The notes under the pieces were generated by a model. That model was not told the origin of the DNA and did not search any database. It saw only the letters and a program-made list of their open reading frames with translations. Made by a program: the position numbers and the translations under genes. From positions 1 through 53,623 of the IMG/VR virus record IMGVR_UViG_3300042691_014963: a stretch of DNA of 53,623 nt. One strand, 5' to 3'. Source of the stretch: a virus. Below are positions 13,985 to 22,300 of the stretch, piece after piece (position 1 is the stretch's first letter; every line of letters starts with the position of its first letter).

Positions 13985-14749
13985 ATGACAAAATACGAAG
14001 CGCAATACAAAGAATTATTATTAAAGTGTATGTTTGGGGTATATCGCAAAGACCGTACAAATGTAGGATGCCTATCAATATTTAATGCTAATTTAAGAAT
14101 TGATCTTACAGATGGTTTTCCATTGTTAACCGGAAGAAAGATGTTTCAAAAAACTTTTGATACAGAATTCGAATGGTTTATTAACGGCGAAACTAATATT
14201 CAAAGATTCAGAGATGCTAATGTAAAAATCTGGGATGCTTGGGCAGATGAGAATGGGGAACTTGGTCCTGTATATGGTTATCAAATGCGTAATTTTAATG
14301 GTGCCGGTGGCGATCAACTTAAATCTGTAATAACAAGTTTAAAAAATAATCCAGATAGCAGAAGACATATAATATCTCTATGGAATCCATTACAATTGCA
14401 TCAGATGGCTTTACCACCGTGCTATTTGTATTTTCAATTTTTTGTAGAACAAGATCGTCTTAATATGTTTGTTGTACAAAGATCAGGCGATATGTTTTTA
14501 GGAGTTCCATATGATGTAGCTCTGTTTGCTAAAGTTCTTTTATATATTGCTGAAAAAACAAATTTAAAAGCAAACTATATTGATGTGCAGATTGTGGATG
14601 CGCATGTTTATAATAATCAACATGATGCTATTAACAAATATCTTGATCAGGAAACTTTTCAAGCTCCAGACTATATTTATGAAAATGGAGTATTAACCTT
14701 AATAAATTACAAACACGGTCCAATAATTTCAGCAAAAGTGGCCATTTAA
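13985..14749 (+). CDS. ThyA-family enzyme, probable dCMP hydroxymethylase
   Basis: 254 residues with the full thymidylate synthase fold: DRTNVGCLSIF near residue 20, LGPVYGYQMRNF, DSRRHI, the catalytic Cys at 146 (LPPCYLYFQF), QRSGDMFLGVP and DAHVYNNQ. Numbering matches E. coli ThyA, but residue 177, the Asn that selects dUMP, is Asp here (PYDVA instead of PFNIA). Asp at this position is what T4 dCMP hydroxymethylase has, and an Asn-to-Asp change in thymidylate synthase is known to favour dCMP. The product may therefore be hydroxymethyl-dCMP or methyl-dCMP. A MazG-type pyrophosphatase gene follows. Confidence 0.85.
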   Translation: MTKYEAQYKELLLKCMFGVYRKDRTNVGCLSIFNANLRIDLTDGFPLLTGRKMFQKTFDTEFEWFINGETNIQRFRDANVKIWDAWADENGELGPVYGYQMRNFNGAGGDQLKSVITSLKNNPDSRRHIISLWNPLQLHQMALPPCYLYFQFFVEQDRLNMFVVQRSGDMFLGVPYDVALFAKVLLYIAEKTNLKANYIDVQIVDAHVYNNQHDAINKYLDQETFQAPDYIYENGVLTLINYKHGPIISAKVAI

Positions 14750-14757
14750 TCTAAATT

Positions 14758-15537
14758 ATGTATTATATATATCACATTTTTGGTAAAAAAATTGGAGTTA
14801 CACGTAATCTTAATAATAGGGTTACAAGCCAACAAGGCTATAAAGAAAATGAGTATGAAGTTTTAGAGACCAGCGATGACATAGATTATATATCAGCTCG
14901 GGAACTAGAACTTCAATCTATCTACGGCTATAAAGTAGACCGTCAATCGTATAAAAAATTAACTCAAAAAAAATCAAATCAAATGCAATTAAATGTAACA
15001 GAACAAACAACCACATTTCCATGCCCACTTAATAAACTTAAGGGTAATCTTTCAGATAACTTAGGCATGCGGATAACAACTTCTTTTGGCAGTTATACCC
15101 TTACCTCAGATTTAATGGATTGGATAGTAGAAAATGCAAATACTTCTATGTTTAATCCTGCTAGAAGTTATGTATACAATAAAGCCTTAGACGAATATGC
15201 TAAAACATTAATCAATAAAGAAAATGTTGTAGAAGAACAACCTAATGTATATGATCTTATTAGACAATGGGCTGACGAACGTGGTATATACAGAAATGGC
15301 GATGCTAAAACGCAGTTTATAAAACTTCAAGAAGAAACCGGTGAATTAGCAAGGGCTATATTAAAGAATGATCGCAATGAATTAATTGATGCAATTGGTG
15401 ATGCTATTGTTGTATTAACTAATCTGGCTGCTTTAGAAGGTTTAAAAATTGAAGATTGTGTTGTATCAGCTTACGAAGTAATTAAGTCAAGACAAGGATC
15501 AATGGTTAACGGAACATTTGTAAAACAAACACTATAA
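14758..15537 (+). CDS. GIY-YIG-like / MazG fusion protein
   Basis: 259 residues. Residues 1-60 resemble a GIY-YIG nuclease core (YYIYHIFGKKIGVTRNLNNR, then a helix with an ARELELQSIYGY end). Residues ~165-259 form a MazG-type pyrophosphohydrolase: KLQEETGELARAILKN, then ELIDAIGDAIVVLTNL with the acidic metal ligands, and an AYEVIKSRQGSM end. MazG-type enzymes hydrolyse dNTPs to dNMPs; next to a dCMP-type ThyA this could supply dCMP by removing dCTP, as T4 gp56 does. The linker is unassigned. Confidence 0.78.
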   Translation: MYYIYHIFGKKIGVTRNLNNRVTSQQGYKENEYEVLETSDDIDYISARELELQSIYGYKVDRQSYKKLTQKKSNQMQLNVTEQTTTFPCPLNKLKGNLSDNLGMRITTSFGSYTLTSDLMDWIVENANTSMFNPARSYVYNKALDEYAKTLINKENVVEEQPNVYDLIRQWADERGIYRNGDAKTQFIKLQEETGELARAILKNDRNELIDAIGDAIVVLTNLAALEGLKIEDCVVSAYEVIKSRQGSMVNGTFVKQTL

Positions 15538-15538
15538 T

Positions 15539-15979
15539 ATGAGAAAACAAGAAATTGAATTTAGAGACCCAGTTGTACAATCAGTAGTAAATAAATTTGT
15601 AGAGCGTTCAGATGTAGGCTATGCTAAATATAAAATGACTCTGCGAGATGATAATTCAGATGTATACGTTTGGCTTAATCATTTACAAGAAGAATTAATG
15701 GATGCTACATTGTATCTTCAACGTTTAAAAGAAGAAATATCTGATCTACGAGAAGAAAAAGCTTTAATTAATGAATTAAAAGAAATTGATATTATAGACG
15801 AGTTTGTATTCATACCTAAAAAAAAAGAGAAGAAAGCGAAGGTGAAAAAATCTTCGGGGCCGAAACTTGGTCGTGGTGATCATTTTACTTTTACAATAGA
15901 TGAACCAAAATACCAACGCACTTTATCATCAACAGCCACTAGTCATTTTGCTTCACTGCATCCAGAAGATAATGATTAA
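15539..15979 (+). CDS. MazG-like / phage nucleotide-metabolism protein (146 aa)
   Basis: 146 residues. The N-terminal ~75 residues (KFVERSDVGYAKYKMTL, then WLNHLQEELMDATLYLQRL) match a phage protein type related to the all-alpha nucleotide pyrophosphatases, with the EExxDA pair as likely metal ligands. The C-terminal half is low-complexity, Lys-rich, and probably disordered. One base separates it from the MazG fusion; its stop overlaps the next ATG. Confidence 0.6.
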   Translation: MRKQEIEFRDPVVQSVVNKFVERSDVGYAKYKMTLRDDNSDVYVWLNHLQEELMDATLYLQRLKEEISDLREEKALINELKEIDIIDEFVFIPKKKEKKAKVKKSSGPKLGRGDHFTFTIDEPKYQRTLSSTATSHFASLHPEDND

Positions 15980-16476
15980 TGAAAAAAATTAAAAGAAAAA
16001 AAGGTCCAGTAGTTTCTAAGGTGGTATCATATGATGGTATCGCCTTTAAATCTGGCCTTGAAAAATATATGTATAAAGCATTAAAAGAAGCTGGTATACC
16101 TACTGAATATGAAAAGCATACATTTGAATTACTACCGTCGTTTACATTTAAGAATGATTGTATAGAAAGACAGGCTAATAGTAAAGGTGATTTTATAAAC
16201 AGAGGTAACAAAAAAGTATTGAACTTAAAATACACACCGGATTTCGTAGGTGATGGTTTTATAATTGAAACTAAAGGTAGAGCAAATGATGCTTTTCCTT
16301 TGCGTTGGAAAATGTTCAAATATTTAATGACTTTAACATGTGACAATAGGACACTATATAAACCACAGAATCAAGCAGAATGTGATATTACTGTTGAATT
16401 AATTCTAAAAAACCAAAACAAAACTTATGACAAAAAAGAAAACAAAGTTAGTAGAAACACCAGAAGAGCCAAATGA
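15979..16476 (+). CDS. T7 endonuclease I-like Holliday junction resolvase
   Basis: 165 residues. E28 in the N-terminal helix (KSGLEKYMYKAL), then YTPDFVGDGFIIETKG, place E28, D88, E97 and K99 in the order and spacing of the T7 endonuclease I catalytic set. The family cleaves branched DNA before packaging. An insertion between E28 and D88 makes it somewhat longer than T7 gp3. Gene location beside nucleotide metabolism mirrors T7-like gene order. Confidence 0.82.
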   Translation: MKKIKRKKGPVVSKVVSYDGIAFKSGLEKYMYKALKEAGIPTEYEKHTFELLPSFTFKNDCIERQANSKGDFINRGNKKVLNLKYTPDFVGDGFIIETKGRANDAFPLRWKMFKYLMTLTCDNRTLYKPQNQAECDITVELILKNQNKTYDKKENKVSRNTRRAK

Positions 16477-16609
16477 AAGATATTGGAGTATAACAATAGG
16501 ACTTTATCCAGGAATATTGTTTGGATTCAGAACTTACCAGGAAAAAGATTTTTCAACACATGTATTATATTTACCGTTCATTGACATTGCATTAGAGATA
16601 GATAATTAA
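16427..16609 (+). CDS. Small hypothetical protein (60 aa)
   Basis: 60 residues; the frame overlaps the resolvase gene by 50 bases. The part beyond the overlap (ERYWSITIGLYPGILFGFRTY...IDIALEID) looks like a small beta-rich protein and resembles short phage proteins of unknown role. Confidence is moderate because of the long overlap; a later internal start is not available. Confidence 0.5.
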   Translation: MTKKKTKLVETPEEPNERYWSITIGLYPGILFGFRTYQEKDFSTHVLYLPFIDIALEIDN

Positions 16610-16624
16610 TAATTAAAACTAAAT

Positions 16625-18493
16625 ATGAGTTTAACATTAGACAAGCAGATTTTAAGTGATATAACAGTATACACTAAATATGCTAAGTATTTGCCAAACA
16701 AGGAAAGACGTGAAACCTGGCATGAATTAGTAACAAGGAATATGGAGATGCACGTTGCTAAGTTTCCTAAAATGAAAGAATCAATCGAAGCGATTTATGA
16801 AAATTTTGTATTCCCTAAAAAAGTTTTACCTTCAATGCGAAGCCTACAGTTTGGTGGTAAAGCTATTGAGCTTAATAATGCTCGCATTTATAACTGTGCT
16901 TTCTTACCTGTTGATAGTATTCATAGTTTTTCTGAGACTATGTTTTTACTTCTTGGAGGTACTGGAGTTGGCTATTCGGTCCAAAACCATCAAATTGAAA
17001 AACTACCTGAAATTAGAAAACCTAATTATGATCGTAAGAAAAGGTATGTTGTACAAGACAGTATTATCGGATGGGCAGACGCCATCAAAACCCTCTTCAA
17101 GTCCTACACAGGAGCAATGACATCGCATATCGAATTTGATTTATCCGATATAAGACAAAAGGGTGCATTGCTTGTAACAGCTGGAGGTAAAGCACCAGGA
17201 CCAGAGCCACTTAGAATTGCATTAGTGAAGATTGAAGCTATTCTAAGAACAAAAGAAGATCGATCTAAATTAACAGATATTGAGTGTCACGATATTATGT
17301 GCCATATTGCCGATGCTGTCTTAGCCGGTGGTATCAGACGTGCTGCAATGATTTCTTTATTTGATCTTGACAGCACAGCAATGCTTAATTGTAAAGCTGG
17401 TAATTGGTGGGAAGAAAATCCTCAAAGAGGTAGAGCAAATAATTCAGTAGTACTTTTAAGACATAAAATTGATAAAAAAACATTTGACAAAGTTTGGGAA
17501 CGTATTGAAGCTTCTGGATCGGGCGAGCCAGGCATTTATCTTACTAATGATAAAGATTGGGGTACTAATCCTTGCTGCGAAATTGCTTTACGTCCTTATC
17601 AGTTCTGTAATTTAACAGAAATTAATATGGCCACCGTTGAAAGCCAAGAGGACTTTAATGCAAGAGCATCAGCGGCATCATTCTTAGGAACATTGCAAGC
17701 ATCGTATTCAGACTTCCATTATCTTAGAGATATATGGAAAAAGAACACAGAAAAAGACGCATTACTTGGAGTATCAATGACAGGTATTGCATCAGAATCT
17801 AATTTAAATTTAAATTATGAAGAAGCTGCTCAAGTGGTTAAAGAAACAAATAATGTTATTGCCGCAGCACTCAACATTAACACGGCCGCAAGGACGACTG
17901 CCGTTAAGCCGGCTGGGACTACTAGTCTGGTTCTTGGGACTTCTAGTGGCATCCATGCTTGGCATAATGATTACTATATTCGTCGCATGCGCTTAGGTAA
18001 GAATGAAGCAATCTATTCTTATCTTGCAATAAATCATCCAGAATTGATTGAAGATGAATATTTTAATCCAACATTACAGTCAGTTATTTCTGTGCCTCAG
18101 AAAGCTCCAGAAGGAGCCATAACACGACATGAATCAACATTGGATCTATTAGAAAGAGTCAAATTAATTTCTAAGGATTGGGTTAAGCAAGGTCATAATA
18201 AAGGTAACAATACCCATAATGTTTCTTGCACTGTTTCAGTAAGAGATGAGGAATGGAAAATTATTGGTGAATGGATGTGGGCAAATAAAGATTATTATAA
18301 TGGATTATCTGTTTTACCATATCATGGCGGTACATATAAACAAACGCCATTTGAAGATTGTACCAAAGAAGTGTATGAAGAAATGATGGCAACATTAAAA
18401 GATGTTGATCTATCTAAAGTAATTGAAATACAAGACAACACTAACTTTAGCGAGTCAGTAGCTTGTGGCCCAAGCGGTTGTGAAATAACTTAA
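16625..18493 (+). CDS. nrdJ: Class II (B12-dependent) ribonucleotide reductase
   Basis: 622 residues, closest in pattern to the monomeric adenosylcobalamin-dependent ribonucleoside-triphosphate reductase of Lactobacillus (739 aa), but shorter. Visible are LPSMRSLQFGGKAIE, NCAFLP (C91), FLLLGGTGVGYSVQ, the radical site NPCCE (315-319) with FCNL (C328), AVKPAGTTS and the C-terminal redox pair CGPSGC (C614, C619). It makes deoxyribonucleotides without oxygen or a small subunit, but needs host B12. No B12 riboswitch is seen upstream. No intein. Confidence 0.93.
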   Translation: MSLTLDKQILSDITVYTKYAKYLPNKERRETWHELVTRNMEMHVAKFPKMKESIEAIYENFVFPKKVLPSMRSLQFGGKAIELNNARIYNCAFLPVDSIHSFSETMFLLLGGTGVGYSVQNHQIEKLPEIRKPNYDRKKRYVVQDSIIGWADAIKTLFKSYTGAMTSHIEFDLSDIRQKGALLVTAGGKAPGPEPLRIALVKIEAILRTKEDRSKLTDIECHDIMCHIADAVLAGGIRRAAMISLFDLDSTAMLNCKAGNWWEENPQRGRANNSVVLLRHKIDKKTFDKVWERIEASGSGEPGIYLTNDKDWGTNPCCEIALRPYQFCNLTEINMATVESQEDFNARASAASFLGTLQASYSDFHYLRDIWKKNTEKDALLGVSMTGIASESNLNLNYEEAAQVVKETNNVIAAALNINTAARTTAVKPAGTTSLVLGTSSGIHAWHNDYYIRRMRLGKNEAIYSYLAINHPELIEDEYFNPTLQSVISVPQKAPEGAITRHESTLDLLERVKLISKDWVKQGHNKGNNTHNVSCTVSVRDEEWKIIGEWMWANKDYYNGLSVLPYHGGTYKQTPFEDCTKEVYEEMMATLKDVDLSKVIEIQDNTNFSESVACGPSGCEIT

Positions 18494-18496
18494 ATT

Positions 18497-19060
18497 ATGA
18501 TATATATACAAGATGATTTTTTAGACATCAATATAATTAAAAGCTTAGATAAAGATAAGAATAATTTCCAGGAAGTAAAAACTCCTGGAAAGTCTTTCTG
18601 GGTTAAAATGCCGTCTGATAATTTTGTAGAAATAGTTTGTGAAAAAATTTCTAAAATAGAAAACGGTATTATAGAACCAATATTAAGTTTTTTTAGAGAA
18701 GCTAAACAAGGTCAAGATAATGATTGGAGAATACATAATGATTCTATTATAGAGGGCCAGCAACCGGATAGAGCAATAGTGTTGTATATATCAGAGGAAC
18801 AAGAAGATGGTTTAAATGGAACGGCTTTTTGGGAGCATTGGAAACACGGAGAAAAATTTGAAAATGTTACTTCGGAAGAATATAATAGGTTATTAAAAGA
18901 AGATTCTAATAGCCCGCAAAAATGGAGATTAAAATCTATTATAGGGCATAAACAAAATAGATTGTTATCATATCCATGCAATTATTTTCACAGTAAATAT
19001 CCTAATGAGTTTTTAGAAAGTAGAAAAGTATTTGTAATGTTTTATAAAATAAAAAAATGA
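18497..19060 (+). CDS. 2-oxoglutarate/Fe(II) oxygenase-like protein
   Basis: 187 residues. The motif IHND gives the His-x-Asp pair (H80, D82); AIVLYISEEQEDGLNGTAFW follows; the distal His is H165 (NYFHSKYP) and an Arg at 176 (ESRKVFVMFY) fits 2-oxoglutarate binding. This is the jelly-roll oxygenase layout common in marine phages. Substrate unknown: DNA base, protein or small molecule are all possible. It lies three bases after the reductase gene. Confidence 0.75.
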   Translation: MIYIQDDFLDINIIKSLDKDKNNFQEVKTPGKSFWVKMPSDNFVEIVCEKISKIENGIIEPILSFFREAKQGQDNDWRIHNDSIIEGQQPDRAIVLYISEEQEDGLNGTAFWEHWKHGEKFENVTSEEYNRLLKEDSNSPQKWRLKSIIGHKQNRLLSYPCNYFHSKYPNEFLESRKVFVMFYKIKK

Positions 19061-19281
19061 AAGAAAAAAATTTAATTGAAATGAAAAATAAGTTGGATGC
19101 AGTTATTAGAGTGCTACAACAAGTTATAGATGAACAAACTCATTTAAGAACATTAGCTGCAGGAACCTTTGAAACTGTAAAATTAATGCCTGGATATAAT
19201 GACGCTATAACTATATTAACTGAAAGAGCTAAAGAAAATTTAGCTTCCAAAGAAGTTGAAGAAGTTAAATTAGATACTTAA
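19057..19281 (+). CDS. Small coiled-coil protein (74 aa)
   Basis: 74 residues, an extended helix with heptad-like pattern (LIEMKNKLDAVIRVLQQVID) followed by a short acidic tail. Last gene of the left arm; overlaps the oxygenase gene by four bases (ATGA) and ends just before the terminator. Confidence 0.6.
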   Translation: MKEKNLIEMKNKLDAVIRVLQQVIDEQTHLRTLAAGTFETVKLMPGYNDAITILTERAKENLASKEVEEVKLDT

Positions 19282-19285
19282 TTAA

Positions 19286-19323
19286 ATTAAAAAAAGGGAG
19301 GCCAATTAGCTTCCCTTTTTTTG
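19286..19323. terminator. Bidirectional terminator between the two arms
   Basis: AAAGGGAGGC (19293-19302) pairs with GCTTCCCTTT (19309-19318) around CAATTA, with A-run on one side and T-run on the other, so it can stop transcription from both converging arms. Confidence 0.88.
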
Positions 19324-19365
19324 TTATGGAACTTTAGGTATGGTGCCTATTTTTATTTGTTCCCA

Positions 19366-22300
19366 TTAATATTTATTCATTGCTTGTCTTCTTTTTATTT
19401 CAGCAATTCTATTTGCTCTTCTTTTTAAAGCGGCTTCTTGCTTTAATTTTATTCTTTCTTCTGTAGGTAAAGCCATAATAGAATCTTTAGTACGTTTTCT
19501 AGTTTCTTTCGCTTTGATTTTACCTTCTATGACTCTTTTTTCTTTAGCTTTAGCTATTATTTCTTCATCTCCTTTTGTTTCTTCTATACCAACAGAATAT
19601 GGAGTAAATCCTATACCAACTGCAATTCTTTGCCAAGCTTGATTTTGTGAATTTAATGCCTGTGATACGTTTTCAATTTTATTTACTAAGCGATCCATAG
19701 GTAAATTTGTACCGGCTTCAACAAATTTTCCAGTTACCCCATACATAGGGCCTAAGTGAACTCTGCCATCTTGCATTACGCCCCATCCTCTTTCATCTAT
19801 AAGATCTTTTTCAAATTTAGTCTGTTGAAGACCAGTGTATACCTTTCTAAGTTTAGATCCAATAGGAGGCGAGATATTGGCACCTTCTAACATTACTTTT
19901 GCATAATCAGCTTTAAAGTCTTTATCTTTTTCATCTAAATACTTACTAGTCATATTTTTTAAGGTAGCTACGATACCACCTAAAAATCCTGTTCCTCTTA
20001 ATATAGTATCTAAAATTCCATTAACAACACTTATTACTTTATCATCAGTTGTTTTCTTTTTTGCCTTTGCTTTTTCAGGATCTAATTCTTTGTCATCATC
20101 ATCAAAAGCAACAGCGAATAAACCTTGTTGCAAAGCCGCAAATAAAGCATTTTGTATTGCTAAATAATAGGTTATTTTTGCAACATGAGTTTTAGCATCT
20201 CCCCTACCGTTTTTAAGATCTAAAAATGATTTTTTAATTGTTCGAGATTGTTGCATTGCAGTATTTTGGAATGTTAATAATAATCTTCCTGCACCGCTTG
20301 CTTGTTGTTTTGATATATCTCTTGGATCTCCTGATTGTTGGGTTTCGTCAGAAACTTTAGTAAAATCATTCCACGCATTAGCTTCGGCTTCCGCCTGCGT
20401 TTGTCCTTCTTTTAAATAAGTCTTAATTCTATTTCTGTAAAATGGAGCACCTCCTGAAGCAATAGCAAAACTATCGGCTAATTGCGTCGGTGTATAACCT
20501 ATTTTTAATAAATAAGAAACAACTGCATTTACTTTATTTTTACTACCAGCAGCAGCATTAGCTATTTCAGCAGCAGCTACATCTTCTTTTAAACCGCCAC
20601 GTCTTTCTTTCATTTTATCTGAATTCCAAATACGCGCAAAATCTTCCCAATATTGCTTTTGATTTGCAAATGCTTTTGCAGCAGCAATAGGATTATTATC
20701 TCTTAAATTTAAAAAGTTTATAGATCCAATTAATTGTAATGCGGCAGATCTTGTATTTAAGAACATTATAGTTCCAGTAGACCCATTAACCCAATTACTC
20801 CAACGAGTTGTTTCTTTATCTGCGCCAAAGCTTCTATTTTTTCCAGTAATCATTCTATATAATGAATCCTCAATAGCTTCTCTTACATTTGTACCATATA
20901 CTGCTTCAACTTTATTAATATTAGGACCTACAAGTTTTCCGTTTTCAAATTTGCCAAAGATTGTTTCTGCATTGTCAATAAACTCAGTAAGGAATTTTTT
21001 ACGACCTTCACCTTCTGTTAAATTATGCAAATCAGATATAATTGTACTTGAGTCCCAATATTCAGTAGGAGTTACCCAACCTTTACCTTGTCTACCTGTA
21101 ACTATTAGTCCTTGTTTAAAAGCATTCAATTCAGGATTATTATTTACAAGATCAGTTAATTTTCTTTGATCTCTTTGGGATATACCAGGTATTTCAACAC
21201 CTTCTTCCACCCACATTGCAACTCGTATTGCTTGATCATATGTAAAGTCTCCATCTGGAGTTAATTTTTCTAATTCCTTTTTAATATTAGGAAATTGATC
21301 AGTTAGTTTTTTATAATCTTTTTTAATTGACTGTCTTGCAGCATCCATCAAATCATTTCCATTCGCATATGGCTTTAACAAAGTATCACTAAAAAATTTT
21401 TTTTGAGCTTCGCCTTCTGCTCCTTTACCCATAAAATTATATAATAATAATTCGAAGTCGGCTGCAGATGGCGGTACATAAATATCAAATTTGTTTTTCC
21501 CAACGCCTCTTCTTCTTGCAACAATATCAGAAAATATTTTATAGCTTTCCACGCCTTTATTTTTTTCAATTATATTATTGAAATCTTCAGACATAGTTTT
21601 ACTATATTTTAATTTTGCTTGCTGTATTTTTGATTTGACGTCAAGTACATCTAATGCATTTTTAACAGCGGTAATATTTTGTATTGCATCATCTGTAAAA
21701 TAAAAATCGTTATAACCTTCCGACGCTTTACTAACTATCCAATCCGCTTTTGCTTGTGCAGAACTGTTCCCTAATCCGGTAATATTTTCTATTGGAATAT
21801 CTAATCCCATAGAATCTAAAAATTCTTTTATAGGTCCTGCAGAATTAGCAGGTCTTGCGGTTAAAATATGAATATCTTTTGTACCGTATTTTTTTGCAAG
21901 CTTAAGAACTTTATCTAACATAGGACCAGGTGTTGCATCAACCACTTTACTAAATTCAGAAAAATCAAATGTTGCGCCTTCGTTTAATAATTGCGCACCA
22001 TTTTTTGCAAATTCTTCAGCATTTAATTTTCCAGTTGTTCCGTCTGCTTTTGTGTATAGCACACTTCCTTTTGTAAATGCTAATGTATCATCAAAATCTA
22101 CAACTGAAATTCCTTTACGAGTTTTAGAATAATCAACATTAGCAGCATTCTCAATAGCTTTAGTTGTTTGTTGTGAAATACGTCTTTCTTTTGCTCCGGG
22201 AGCTTCTTTGGCTAAAGCATCGAAATTAGCTTCAGAACCATACATATTTTCTAAATTGCGTAAAGATTTTCTAAATGGTAATAAAGCTTCAATAAATTCC

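Noticed and set aside
16500-16625. B12 riboswitch before the class II reductase
   Set aside because: The short gap upstream of 16625 shows no conserved B12-box pattern or space for such a structure.
16797-17120. 107-aa frame inside the reductase gene
   Set aside because: It lies in another frame of a clear class II ribonucleotide reductase and has no independent support.
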